Origin: Congeria kusceri
Taxonomy: Eukaryota > Mollusca > Bivalvia > Myida > Dreissenidae
DNA length: 64,000 bases
Direction: 5' to 3'
Assembly (NCBI GenBank): GCA_027627225.1
Contig: CM051034.1
Location: 11,239,761-11,303,760, forward strand
The first letter of the stretch is position 1, and every line of letters begins with the position of its first letter. Shown piece by piece: positions 11,703-23,259 of the stretch. A program made the position numbers and the translations under genes. Below the pieces are notes generated by a model, which saw only the letters and a list, made by a program, of their open reading frames with translations, searched no databases and was not told the origin of the DNA.

Positions 11703-13712
11703 ATGTTTGACAATGAACATTATACCCGTGTCAAAACACATAAAGTTCTAATCGAAAACGACATAAATGATCCCCTATATGACTCAAACAACGCACTTAA
11801 CACCAATATTACTCTAGATGAAATAACAGCCGTCATAGAAAAGAGTAAATCAGGATCGGCCTGTGGAATAGACAATATACCATACGATGTGCTGAAGTAC
11901 CCTGCTGTTATTGCTGTTTTACAACAGATGTTCCAGTTCATATTCGATACGAGTATTATACCATCAATTTGGCGAAAGGCTATTATTCACCCTATTTTGA
12001 AAGACTCGCAGACGGACAGAAGAATACCAATGAATTACAGGGGAATCAGCCTGCTTTCGTGCATAAGTAAACTGTACACCTCATTTTTGAATAGACGCCT
12101 CACTAAATATCTCGAACATGAAAATATACTCGCAGACGAACAAAACGGATACCGCCCAAACAGATCGTGTGAAGACCATATTTTTACGTTGAACAGCATT
12201 ACTCGAAACAACAAGAATATATTTGCAGCATACGTGGATCTCCGTCGTTGCTTCGATTACATCGATCGAGAAATGCTGCTGTACAAACTGCTACTGAATG
12301 GAATAGACGGAAAATTCTACAACTCCGTGAAAAACATTTACGCGAGTTCCATGTCATGTGTTCGAATAAACGACTCACAAACAGAGTGGTTTGACTGTAT
12401 AACCGGTGTAAAACAAGGCTGCACATTATCGCCGACACTTTTTGCAATCTTCGCAAATGACCTTGTCCATGAAGTCAATCAACTTGGTAGTGGCGTAACC
12501 ATCGGTGATAAACAGTTATCCATTCTAATGTACGCCGATGACATTGTGCTGGTGGCAGATAGCGAGGAAAAGTTGCAGTCTATGTTAGATGTCCTCCACG
12601 TGTGGTGTAAACGCTGGAGAGTTGTCATCAACACATCAAAGTCAAAATGTATGCATTTTCGAAAAGGTCGTACGCAGCAAACCGATTTCGTTTTCCACGT
12701 CGGTGATAGTGAACTAGAACTAGTAGATAAATACAAATACTTGGGAGTAATTTTTCAAGACAAAAGTGATTTTTCCACAACAGCGGAGTGCCTGTCCAAA
12801 GGTGCCGGAAGAGCTCTCGGAAGTGTTATAAGTAAAGTGCACAATCTTAAACATCTTGGTTTTAAACCCTTTGAAAAGCTGTATAACGCGTGCGTGGTTC
12901 CTGTTATGGATTTTTACTGTAGTTCAGTCTGGGGATACAAGCAGTATCAATCATCAGACAACGTACAAAACCGCGCCATGAGATACGCACTTGGAGTTCA
13001 CCGGTTTGCGCCAATACCCGCCCTTACTGGTGATACGGGGTGGATCCCCTCTCGCTTCCGCCGCTGGTGTAATATGCTACGCCTCTGTAACAAACTCGTG
13101 GTCATGGACAGTAATCGTCTGTGCGCTCAAGTATTTGAAACAGACTATAATAAGTGCAGCGGCAACTGGTCGAGTGAAATCAAGCAAATCATGGACACAC
13201 TAGGATTATCAAACCACTTCATCGAGAAATCCCCGGTTAACCTAAAATCGGTTCAAGCGTTAGTAAGAACTCATTATGTAAACATCTGGTCAGAGGAACT
13301 CAGCACCATGCCTAAACTGCGAACTTATAGAGAGTTTAAGAGTGATTTTGAGCGTGAATCTTATTTAAATATAGATTTAGGTAAACATGAACGCTCCTTA
13401 TTAGCTCAACTAAGAGCCGGAATTTTGCCTCTACGAGTTGAAACTGGACGGTATTTGGGTGAATCAGTGGATTCAAGACTGTGTAGGTTATGCCAGTCAC
13501 AGGCTGTAGAGACGGAATGTCATTTTGTGATTAACTGCCCAGCTTACACCGCAACACGAATAGCGTGTTTTGCAACTGTTTGGAACAATACTTGCTTTTT
13601 AAACTTGTCTGATGTTAACAAACTCACATATCTTATGAAAAACAACGTAAGACAATTAGCCAAGTACATTGTTAAAGCTTACACGTTGCGACGCAGTATT
13701 CTCTTCTCATGA
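11703..13712 (+). CDS. LINE ORF2, C-terminal half: reverse transcriptase and zinc-knuckle-like tail
   Basis: The 669-codon frame contains the RT blocks in order: SGSACGIDNIPYDVL, NYRGISLLSCISKLY, QNGYRPNRSCEDHI, AYVDLRRCFDYIDRE (block A Asp), GVKQGCTLSPTLFA, the catalytic YADD at residues 277-280, and YKYLGVIF. The C-terminus carries C-X2-C-X9-H-X4-C (C594, C597, H607, C612), a motif common in LINE ORF2 tails. No RNase H is seen. The frame really continues from the endonuclease half: only the TGA at 11676 separates them, and the intervening codons read as normal linker. Catalytic residues are intact, so the copy is young or recently inactivated. Confidence 0.93.
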   Translation: MFDNEHYTRVKTHKVLIENDINDPLYDSNNALNTNITLDEITAVIEKSKSGSACGIDNIPYDVLKYPAVIAVLQQMFQFIFDTSIIPSIWRKAIIHPILKDSQTDRRIPMNYRGISLLSCISKLYTSFLNRRLTKYLEHENILADEQNGYRPNRSCEDHIFTLNSITRNNKNIFAAYVDLRRCFDYIDREMLLYKLLLNGIDGKFYNSVKNIYASSMSCVRINDSQTEWFDCITGVKQGCTLSPTLFAIFANDLVHEVNQLGSGVTIGDKQLSILMYADDIVLVADSEEKLQSMLDVLHVWCKRWRVVINTSKSKCMHFRKGRTQQTDFVFHVGDSELELVDKYKYLGVIFQDKSDFSTTAECLSKGAGRALGSVISKVHNLKHLGFKPFEKLYNACVVPVMDFYCSSVWGYKQYQSSDNVQNRAMRYALGVHRFAPIPALTGDTGWIPSRFRRWCNMLRLCNKLVVMDSNRLCAQVFETDYNKCSGNWSSEIKQIMDTLGLSNHFIEKSPVNLKSVQALVRTHYVNIWSEELSTMPKLRTYREFKSDFERESYLNIDLGKHERSLLAQLRAGILPLRVETGRYLGESVDSRLCRLCQSQAVETECHFVINCPAYTATRIACFATVWNNTCFLNLSDVNKLTYLMKNNVRQLAKYIVKAYTLRRSILFS

Positions 13713-13965
13713 CCTCGCATGATGAATGTTAAACATTTTATATGCTGCGAAACATGAGCCCTCGACATGAAAATATGTGCTGACATACAATTATAATGTA
13801 TACATCACAATTTATATGTATTTACAGATACATTATATATGTTAAGGTGACCTATAGGCCCAATGGGCCGGGTGTACTGAAATATGTTTAATATTATGCT
13901 GTTTATTTATGTAATGCACATGTCACTATAATAAACCATTTACTTACTTACTTACTTACTTATTA
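13713..13965 (+). repeat. LINE 3' UTR and (TTAC)n tail
   Basis: Non-coding sequence after the RT stop. It contains AATAAA-like ATAATAAACC at 13929-13938 and ends in about six TTAC units. Microsatellite tails mark the 3' ends of several LINE clades. Confidence 0.8.
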
Positions 13966-13989
13966 GAGAATTAGCTGCGTTGTTTTAAT

Positions 13990-14700
13990 GCGAACTTTTT
14001 CAAAGTTTAATAGTCACGTTTTGTGAACGAGACAACGCTGAATATGCATGCTTGGTAATATATTGCCAATTACGGTTAAATCGGACGAAAGATTTGTTTG
14101 CACAATGCCATGTGATGATGGCTATATATAGAAACTGCGCGTCAACATATCTACGTTCACCGATGGAGTTGCCAACTCCCATATGACGTTTCCAGATACA
14201 TTAATTATATTGATCTGCCATTATTATTCTGTATAAAAAATCCCCATTGCTCTACGTCAAGCGTTTAAACAACAGTCGTAAATGAATTCACCGTGTATAT
14301 CAATTGTATTAATTGATAGGCTTTAGATTCTACAAATATTACATATTACCCAGTAGACAGATGTAACTTAAGTCAATTATTCCTAATTGCGTGAAATAAA
14401 TACTAGTTCTGGAACAAAATCAGTATGATATCACATGCACTACATTTGCACGGGAAATTAGTAGTGATACGCTGAAAGTTATAGTGTCAATTCTCGGAAA
14501 CATATAATAGAGTTCAAATGGTTCAATTAAATCGTCTTAAATAAGTATCGTTACGTTAGGCAACCCGAAAATATATGTTATGTATTTATATATTATATAC
14601 TGATACACACTAGTTCCTGAACATACATGTCTTGCATGCATATGTTTCAGGTATGTGTTGCCTTGTTCAATGCATGTATTAGCCTAATAATAACATGCTC
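13990..14700 (+). repeat. Copy U0 of the large repeated unit, 'F' module
   Basis: Landmarks: GAGACAACGCTGAATATGCATG near 14029, ATTGCCAATTACGGTTAAAT, AAACTGCGCGTCAACA, TTCACCGATGGAGT, a TTGATCTGCCATTATTATT core near 14209, GTCAAGCGTTTAAACAACAG near 14258, and CTTAAGTCAATTATTC near 14367. They match 16.8, 21.85 and 28.25 kb in order and orientation. This module was probably contiguous with the 5.6-9.4 kb part before LINE insertion. Confidence 0.75.
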
Positions 14701-15690
14701 AAATATCTGGCATCTACTGAACACTTCTATGTGCTGCATTTACATTCATTTTAAAATTTAGCATCTCGTTCCATTAACATCGGTTAACAACATTTGAATA
14801 AGCCTTTACAAACAATGGAGCGATTCATATCGATACGAGATAGGATCTGTAGGGCCGATATTAGCAAATATAAGTGGTTTACAATCATGGTTAAATTTCA
14901 TTATTTACTTTGCAAGAGTGGTCACTCAACTGTCAACTAAATTCACAACGATTTATCGTCATTAACATGAATATAAAGAATCGATATCATTTTGATAATT
15001 TAAATTGTATTTTCTGATGCACAAATACTGGGCAATTCAATCTAATATAGTTATATTAGGCATCTCGACATTGGGTAAAGGGTTTTGTGCATGTTACACA
15101 CTGGTATGTTCTCATTCCACGAATACATTTTCTTTTTTCGTCGTAGTTTATAGGTGTTGAAATAAGACAAATAACGTTTCCAAGAATTATGAACACAATA
15201 TGAAAAGTCATAGAAGGTGAATTACCTCAGTTTCAAGACTTAGTGTGCTTACCGCACAATATAACACTGGTAGTAAGCAACATTCGTATAACTGGAAATA
15301 ATTATCCTATAATTGACATTAAAACATGAATGAATTGTGAAAAGACTACGAACGGAATATCACTAGTAATTTCCGTAAGGAAATTGTGTTAACGTAAGAC
15401 ATGTCGCTAAATATACTGTTGTTATATGACTAATATGAATGGCCGAAGCGTCAAGGCGCTCAAACTAAGCTGAAGTTAAATATAGAAATTAAGATACATT
15501 TTAGTACTTTATTATAAATGTGTGGCTCTTTTTCGTATCTAATATTATGAGTTCATGTAGTTGTTGTAGTATTTAGATATGTCTATGTTCATGATGTGTT
15601 TTACAAACTTAAAACGCCTACATCAACGTACATGTATTTAAAATGTATAACTGAAAACAAATTAATCACATTTGTAATACCTGCGTGAAT
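14700..15690. other. Diverged non-coding stretch
   Basis: No gene or RNA is seen. It probably contains heavily diverged repeat-unit sequence, but I could not align it convincingly by eye. Confidence 0.35.
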
Positions 15691-15699
15691 AATAATCCT

Positions 15700-17760
15700 C
15701 TTTCATAGGTTGGAATACCATCTGACGTTTCCAAGAGGCTTCAAGTATTTGAAGATCGAAATGCTTATAGGCCAACACTGTGTTGCAAATCATGCTTCTT
15801 ACGCAAAAGTCGTCCGTCGATTCGTGCACGCTTTTCATAAATGAATTGAATAGGAACTACATTCATGGACATTTTTAGAATGGAAAACATGCAAAAAACC
15901 TGCCAAATATTTAAAGACCCATGACACTACGGCAAACATCTGCAGAACAAAAACAAATAAAAAAATAAATATCTGCCAACAAAAGCGGCGTTTTCAAGTG
16001 TTGTTCAATCAAGTACACATGTCATTGTTTAATATTCCCATTTGTAATTATATTTACATTGCACGAAACGTATGGGTGAAATGTTGGTCTTTTGTTTTGC
16101 AAGAATAAACCATGACGGAAAATATCCAGCCTTTGAGGATAAAAGTTATGTGGTAAAATTTAACTCAACAAACTGGATTATTTTTGTTGTTGTTTTCAAA
16201 TATTGTACAGGTACATTAATTATATTGATCTGCCATTAGTAGCCCTAATCTATAATAAATACCCATTGTTCTAAGTCAAGCGTTTAAAGGGACTTTATCA
16301 TTGCCTCAAGGGGGCAATTTCTTAAAAAAGTCTGAAATTCAGATATTAATACTGACATATAATAATGGTTAAAACAGGGTATATATAATGAAAAAAGAGT
16401 GCAAGCATTTTGAGATAAAAATTAGTTTATAACATGGGTCTTGTTTGTTTGTATTTGTGAGTATTTTATAAAACCATAGCTTACACTCTACTTCTTACCA
16501 AGCATGAGGGCGCCATTTGCTAAAGCGTTGTCTACTGTAATTTCATCGTATGACTCCTAAGTCGTGAGTTCGATCCCTGCTTGGGATTTTAATTTTCCAC
16601 ACTTTTTTGCTAATGTGTTTTTGTCAAATATCTTATAGTGAATTATATTATGTCTTTTTATTTCCTGCACATGTCTTTATAAAGCGCATTTCTATCATAA
16701 AATATCATTTATATTTATCATTTATATAGTAAATAATCACGTCGTGCTTGATAACAACTTTTACTGGTTTCTTTTCACGTGTTTCTGCACTACACTAAAA
16801 TTGCATGCACAATAACACATCGCCAATCAAGGTTTAAATCTGCGAAAGATTCTCTTTACACAGCGTCATATGATGATGCCGATATTGTTATAATTATAGA
16901 AACTGCGTGTCAGCAAAACTACTTTCACCGGTGGAGTCGGCCAACTCCCATATGAGGTTTCCAGGTCCATTAAGTACATTGATTTGCCATTATTATTATT
17001 CAGTTAAAATTCCCCTTTGTTCCACCACGTCAAGCGTTTAAGCTATTAGTTTACGGCTTAGATCGGTTGTATAAATTGAGAGATCTTAGATTCCACAGAG
17101 ATTAAATATTATCCTGAAGACTAATGTAACTTAAGTCAATTATTCATAATTGTATGAAACTGATGCTAGTTCTGGTATTATAGTCTTAGTCCGCAACAAT
17201 AGCGACATGATGTAACATGTTCTCAATTTCCTCTAAAAAGTAGCAATTATTTATTGAAAGTATTATAGTAGCGATTCAGGAAAACATGACATGGAGTTCA
17301 AATGGTTCAATTAATACTTCTTCAATAAGTATCGTAACTTTGGGTACCACGCAAATATATGTTGCTAATTGTACTTCATTTTATTGATGAAGAATGTATG
17401 TGAAAACGCAATTTAAAACAGTGAAAGCCAGTTAATCATATCTTATTTCAATGTTAATGTGTTGCATCGCTGGATGTGACAGTATTTTTTTTTCTATATC
17501 GTATTTGTTGTTCTTCTATTTTCATATCGCGTTACTTTCACCTCAGAACTCATAATGATTTTTGAACAAATGTTGTCTTCACTATATCTATTATTAATTG
17601 AAAAGATACGTGAACTTTCATGCGGATTATGAATCCGATTATTTTTTTTACGATTGCATGACATTAACGGAGCATGTCGACGGCGAACCTTAAAACTAGG
17701 CAACAAACGAATACATTTCATTCGTAGATGCGATTGAGCTATCAGTTCAACAATGCTTTC
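15700..17760 (+). repeat. Copy U0.5 of the large repeated unit (G and F modules)
   Basis: 15.7-16.14 kb (AAATCATGCTTCTTACGCA, GGAACTAC, AAAACATGCAAAAAACCTG, TTTTCAAGTGTTGTTCAATCAAG) matches 21.2-21.5 kb. 16195-16288 and 16800-17760 match the F module, including ATTGATTTGCCATTATTATT, GTAACTTAAGTCAATTATTC and TCCGCAACAATAGCGACATG. The first F piece is broken at TTAA by a MITE-like insertion at 16286. Confidence 0.7.
16286..16735 (+). mobile_element. TTAA-inserted element, partial, with tRNA-like core
   Basis: It begins TTAAAGGGACTTTATC, the same terminus as the MITE at 39957. Sister copies read GCGTTTAAAC or GCGTTTAAGC at the same site, so the insertion occurred in a TTAA. Internally, near 16520-16590, a plus-strand tRNA-like stretch has a GACT-CCTA-AGTC stem-loop and a B-box-like GAGTTCGATCC. 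The matching right end is not found, so the 3' limit is approximate and the copy is probably truncated. Confidence 0.5.
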
Positions 17761-18180
17761 TCGAATTCATATTCAATTATAAAAATATAAAAGAAAATTT
17801 CAAAGATTAACAAACAAAGGAGTTAAGTTTAGTATTTCTAATCAAGGGGCGGCATTCATGAAATATTTGTGAAACAATGACTGACAATGCGAAAGATTAT
17901 GAAAATCCAGTTGCATACGTAAAATCAGAATTAAGGAATAATACAATAATTATTGTTTTCACAACTGAAGAATATTGAAGGAAGCACATTATTCCGAAGC
18001 ATACCATACTATAAGACAGTATTATACCATATTTCATATAGTTTTCTTTGTTTTGCGTTATTCAATAAATGTGATATCAGAACGGTAACTGGCGAGGCTT
18101 AATATGCAAGTCACAGTGGAAGCTTTTTTTATGAGACATACAACAGCCATCTTTAAGTCCAACTCCATACGTTTCCATTT

Positions 18181-19160
18181 ACTAAGCAGCTATTGTGGCT
18201 TTTAGGAGAGGAGAGAATTCCTAATACTGTTAAATATACGCATTTGGGACTGATAAGTAACGGAACGTTGTCTGTAAAGGAATCCATTGATAACGCGTGC
18301 AATAAACTGAGAGGGACCTACTTAAATTTGTGCAGCAATAGTGTTTGCCCCGAAAACATAAGTGCAAAGACCTTTACAACTATTTATTAGTCAGCCGTTA
18401 TACGTAAGGCATTGTATGGCTGTGAATTGGTGGATTAATTACTCGAAGAAAGACATAACTAAATTAGAAATAGCGCATCGGTTTTATATTAAACACATGC
18501 AAGGTTTCCAGAGAAATATACATAACGAGTATGTTTTGTCAACACTCAGCATAACTCCCATTGAAACTATGATTGACTATAAAAAGCTGCAGTTCATGAG
18601 GCAGCAGTGCAGATTACCATGCCAGTATGTAGCAAAGGACATTTTCAATCACCGGCTTATTCGATTTTTAAACTTTGTCAAACAAACTGTTGGATTTATA
18701 CCAGAAATATATCGCCTGCTGCAGAAGTACATTCTTGTTGAATATCTGTTGCACTACATTGAATCCGGTGTATTTTCTTCTAAACATGCTTGGAAAAAGA
18801 AAAAACTATATTGTAATGTGGTAATTCCAACTAAGCGAGGAGTTTATGAAAACTTGAAGATCACGAAACTTGCAACCCGAAATGTGATAAGTGAACGTAG
18901 GTGCTAACCACTTTGGGATATTGCCAAAAAAAAAAAATTGGCCAACATTGGATTAGTTATTTCTAAACCCTATATACAAACCTATCGAAAATACCTATAT
19001 TTATTCGTGTTGAAATTTATCATAAATGCGTATTATTGATTATACAAATTGCACTATGTATATATATGCTTGTTTGTTCAATATTTATGCTAATTTATTT
19101 GTGAATATATGTTAATCTCTTCATTTATGGAGGAATAAAAGGAATCAATCTATCTATCTA
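18181..19160 (+). mobile_element. 5'-truncated LINE 3' end with broken RT C-terminal region
   Basis: Open frames at 18193-18390 and 18362-18907 encode consecutive parts of the region C-terminal to a LINE reverse transcriptase: YTHLGLIS (the YLG block), then SAVIRKALYGCEL (the usual '.v..alYGcE.w'), then a basic tail ending in VISERRC. A TAG at about 18388-18390 and a frameshift near 18430 break the protein. The 3' UTR ends in a (ATCT)n tail at about 19147-19165. Flanks match the unbroken neighbour copy (CAACTCCATACGTTTCCATTTAC at 18161 and 25742; ATACAATATTTCATTTAGTAC at 19169 and 26031), so the element inserted into one repeated unit. Confidence 0.75.
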
Positions 19161-20165
19161 TTTATCATACAATATTTCATTTAGTACTTAATTTTACTTA
19201 CCACCACCCCCCCCCCCCCTCCCCAACTTACATTCACATTTAATTTTTGATTCTCGAATATCAAGCTAAAGTGTCTGATGGAAGTTCGTTGAAAGCTTGT
19301 GGTCAGTGTTAAATTTAACTATGAAATCGCCGTGCAAAAAAGGCCTCAGAGATAAAATCCTGAAGCACAAATCTTTGCTGTCCGTACGGGCTCAATTAAG
19401 CTCCTTGAGAACCCTCGTCAATCGCTCAAAGGGTACTTGATCAAGTATTTGACGAAGTATGTTAAACGTTTACATACCCAATACAGTAACCCATAATCTG
19501 CACCCATAACAACGGCGACTCATCATTAGTTGTAAATTATTAATTCCACTTTGCTCGCATAAGCAATTTGTTCCGTCACGATCTACATAAAATAAACAGT
19601 TATCTTTGCACGTTTTGCACGGAAAAGGGAATATCAGGTTTCCACGGTGTGTGTTGTCGTGCCAGTCGTGTCTGGATAGGAACCTAAGAACGTCAACAAG
19701 TATATAAATATCGTTTATTTATAAAACGATGCTATATGTATAACTGCCCTTTGCAATAGTGAGTTCTAATGTTATTGGTGGATATAACGGTATCTACATA
19801 TGTACTTGCAAGGAACAATAAAATATAACTTTTTAAAGTTATGATTGTAATACAGATGGCATTAATAGTAATATTAATTACATAGTCCATAATAGTAAAT
19901 GTGAGAAGGCATTATCAACGTAGGGAAAGATCCAGGATAAAGAAAATGGAACAGGGTACTGCTAAAAAGCTGCATGGAAGAAATCCCAGATCAATTTTTC
20001 CATTTTCAGTAATTTTGTTAATTACAGTTTCTGTCGATGCAATGCTTCAAATTTAGTTTATTTGTAATCTAGCCTAGTCATTTGTCTTTGAATGTTTGCA
20101 AACATACATCGAATTTCAGAAATATTCAAAATTTCTTGACCAGCCCAGAGGGACAGCAGGGTGGA

Positions 20166-20465
20166 CAGAAAATGGATCAAGATTCTGCACCCTTCTATTT
20201 TGCTCTGCATCTTTGCCTATCTATGCGTACTAAGTAAGGGTGCTATGTCTTTTATGAAGGAAACGAAATTCCCACTTTATCCAGATCTGTGCTAGCCAAG
20301 TTACATTAAATGTAACAAATAATAATACAATAGGCATGTTTTAGTAATTTTATTGGGCATAGCGACTGCATTTAAATTGATTGATATGTATCTGGTGGCA
20401 ATATATAACCATGACGATATCATTTATATGGCGATACTATGTAGAAAACACATATTGCAATACAA
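20166..20465 (+). pseudogene. Possible relic exon with membrane-segment coding, copy in U1
   Basis: From about 20166 one frame reads VDRKWIKILHPSILLCIFAY and then LCVLSKGAMSFMKETKF before stops. After the stops the same frame continues RHVLVILLGIATAF. Unit U2 (27424-27741) keeps a 105-codon open frame of the same sequence, and U3 (about 31180-31240) keeps the first 22 codons. A 6-bp in-frame length difference separates U1 and U2. Substitutions are not strongly biased to silent sites, so selection is not evident. The SKG-x-x-x-F-M stretch next to a hydrophobic helix faintly recalls metazoan chitin synthases; I do not assign it. Confidence 0.3.
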
Positions 20466-22574
20466 GATATTATATTGGTATATTGCTGTACCTCTAAAGG
20501 TTGAAGGACTGGCATAAATAATGGAAGTTTACCGAATGTGGTGTGAATGCGTCTTACATCACACGAATGATTTAAAATAGCAGATGATGTGCTCATTATA
20601 TTATAAAACCCAGTTGACGTACGTCGAAATGTTCGTTCTTTTCACTCGGTCCGATAATTACAGTCATTTGAGCCTGTTAACGTTTGAACTGTTGACAATA
20701 CTAGTTGTATGTACGAATGACGTCACAAGAGAATATTAGCCTAGGTAAATAACTGTGTTCTTTGACAAATAGGTATTTGAACATCAAATAATAAAAACAA
20801 AAACGTACTTAGATATCGTTTAGTTCTATATTTAAGCTCACGAAACACGTTATTAAAATACGATATATTTTCAACTTGCTTTATTTCTCGACCTGCACAC
20901 AAAATCAATATTACTCGCTATTTATTAAGCATATAATAATATGTAGAACAGAGTTTCATTTTACGAGTAGTCATGTTTTATGTAAAGTAACCCATATTAG
21001 GTCATCACAATCGTTTGTTCGCACTGGTTGGAGGAGTATCAAGAAAATCACACACGCAGAAATAAATAACTTATCAACTTGGAAATGGATTAAAAAAGTA
21101 AATAAATTATAAATTTGGAAATTGATTGAAACACGTGACTTGAGTTTTGTTTCAAATATTTTGAGATAGAAATTCTAATAGGCCTATACTTTGTTGGAAG
21201 TCATGCTTCTTAAACAGATGTCGCCAGTGGATTCACGTTTATCATTTATTAATTGAACAGGCATTATATTCCGTGTACATTTTGTGGAATGGAAATGAAT
21301 AAAACGTGCAAATAATTCAAAGTTCCTAGACACCAATGTCGTAAATAGCATATGCGGAACTACAGCAAATACAGAAATGAATATGTGCCGACTAAATCGT
21401 CGGTTTCAAGTGTTGTATAATCAAGGAAAAATGCCGCTTGTTAATTTGGTAATGTGAACATATATTTAAATTGCAAGATAGTCGTTGGAAAGTTCATCTT
21501 TTTGTTGATAAGAATAACACAAAAGTAATGACAAAATGCATGTAGCCTAAGTGTAAAATGACAAGTTGTGTGTTACTCCCTAAGCTTTTTTTTTCAAAAA
21601 CTTTTTTTCAAAGCCCAAGCACTATTTATTCTTTGTACACATGGTTTTGATCAATTTGGTGTATCAGATTTGAAACACTTATGCTTCTAGTTATTATATT
21701 AATTTAACATTGAGTCGTATTCAGACACGTTCGAGTCCGTTTCCAGTGTATACAATGACTGAAAACAATCATGGTGGTAATAATTTCTCATTAATGGCAC
21801 ACGTTAGTATATATAATCAAGTGGTGCTTTAGAGCGAGACAATAATGCATGTTTAATCCTTTGTAAGGTCTCGCCAATCACGGTAAAACCTGCCAAAGAT
21901 TCCTTTGCACAATGTCATCAGATGATGCCGATATTATTATATTTATAGAAACTGCGTGTCAACAAGACTACGTTCACCGGTGGAGTCGTCGATTCCAATA
22001 TGACGTTTCGATGTACATTAATTGTATTCATCTGCCATTATTATTCCGCATTAAAAATCCTCATTGTTCCACCAAGTCAAGAATTTAAACAATGAGTTCA
22101 CGGTTTATATCGGTTACTAGTATACGAATCGAAAGGCCTTAGATTCCGCAGAGATTAAATATTATCACGAAGACGCATGTAACTTAAGTCAATTATTCAT
22201 AAGTGTATGAAACTGATACTAGTTCTGGTATCCTCATCTTCGTCCCCAACAATAGCGACATGGTGTAACATGTACTAAATTTCTTCGGAAAATTAACTTG
22301 ATGTTACGCTGAAAGTTGTATAGTTGCGATTCAGACATAGAGTTCAAATAATTCAATAAAACATCTTGAATATGTGTCGTAAATTTGGGTACCACTTAAG
22401 TAAATACTGCTGATTGTACATCAGTCAACTGATATAGAATGAATGTGAAAACGCATTTTACAAAGTAAAAGTAGGTCCATCATATATAATTTAAATGTAA
22501 TTTCTTGCATGCATGGATGTGATAGTATTTTATCTATATTGTATTTGTTGTTCTTCTGTTTTCATATCGCGTTT

Positions 22575-23046
22575 CTTTCCACTAAGCACTCGTAATGCTC
22601 TTTAAACAACAGTCGTCATTACTCCATCATGTACTTTCCACTAAGCACTCGTAATGCTCTTTAAACAACAGTCGTCATTACTCCATCATGTACTTTCCAC
22701 TAAGCACTCGTAATGCTCTTTAAACAACAGTCGTCATTACTCCAGCATGTACTTTCCACTAAGCACTCGTAATGCTCTTTAAACAACAGTCGTCATTACT
22801 CCAGCATGTACTTTCCACTAAGCACTCGTAATGCTCTTTAAACAACAGTCGTCATTACTCCATCATGTACTTTCCACTAAGCACTCGTAATGCTCTTTAA
22901 ACAACAGTCGTCATTACTCCAGCATGTACTTTCCACTAAGCACTCGTAATGCTCTTTAAACAACAGTCGTCATTACTCCAGCATGTACTTTCCACTAAGC
23001 ACTCGTAATGCTCTTTAAACAACAGTCGTCATTACTCCATCATGTA
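22575..23046 (+). repeat. 59-bp minisatellite, 8 near-identical units
   Basis: Eight units of exactly 59 bp, each starting CTTTCCACTAAGCACTCGTA. The only variation seen is CCATCATG versus CCAGCATG, in the order T,T,G,G,T,G,G,T across units 1-8. Sister F modules at 17.5 and 29.0 kb have only a single diverged counterpart. Confidence 0.95.
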
Positions 23047-23259
23047 CTAAATAAAAAAGGGCGTTAGTTTTCGTGCGGATTCTGAATCCGATTAATTATC
23101 TTCAATTGCATGACTTTATCGGAGCATGTCGACAGTAAACTTGAAACATAGGTAATACAATAATACATTTCATTTACATACGCTTTTGTAATATTAGTTC
23201 AGCAATGCCATCTCGAATTCGTATTCAACTGTAAAACTATAAAAAAAAAAAAAAAAAAA

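Larger units (their letters stand above)
9540..13965 (+). mobile_element. Near-complete non-LTR retrotransposon (LINE) with APE-type endonuclease
   Basis: Three open frames follow one another in a single reading frame: an ORF1-like nucleic-acid-binding protein, an endonuclease, and a reverse transcriptase with a C-terminal zinc-knuckle-like motif. Each is separated from the next by one stop codon (TAG at 10197, TGA at 11676). A 3' UTR of about 225 bp ends in a (TTAC)n microsatellite tail at about 13940-13963 rather than poly(A). The 5' UTR boundary and a target-site duplication could not be fixed. It lies inside repeated unit U0, so it is younger than that duplication. The clade is unresolved; the APE endonuclease, lack of a visible RNase H and microsatellite tail fit a CR1/L2/Jockey-like or RTE-like group. 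Confidence 0.9.

Noticed and set aside
18362..18907. Host gene of 181 codons
   Set aside because: It continues the frame of a LINE RT C-terminal region with a microsatellite tail downstream, so it is a retrotransposon relic.
19321..19440. Conserved exon beginning MKSPCK in units U1 and U2
   Set aside because: There is an in-frame 3-bp length difference, but most substitutions change the amino acid and U3 lacks the first half, so there is no sign of purifying selection.
22575..23046. CRISPR array
   Set aside because: Units are contiguous with no unique spacers, and the genome is eukaryotic; it is a minisatellite.
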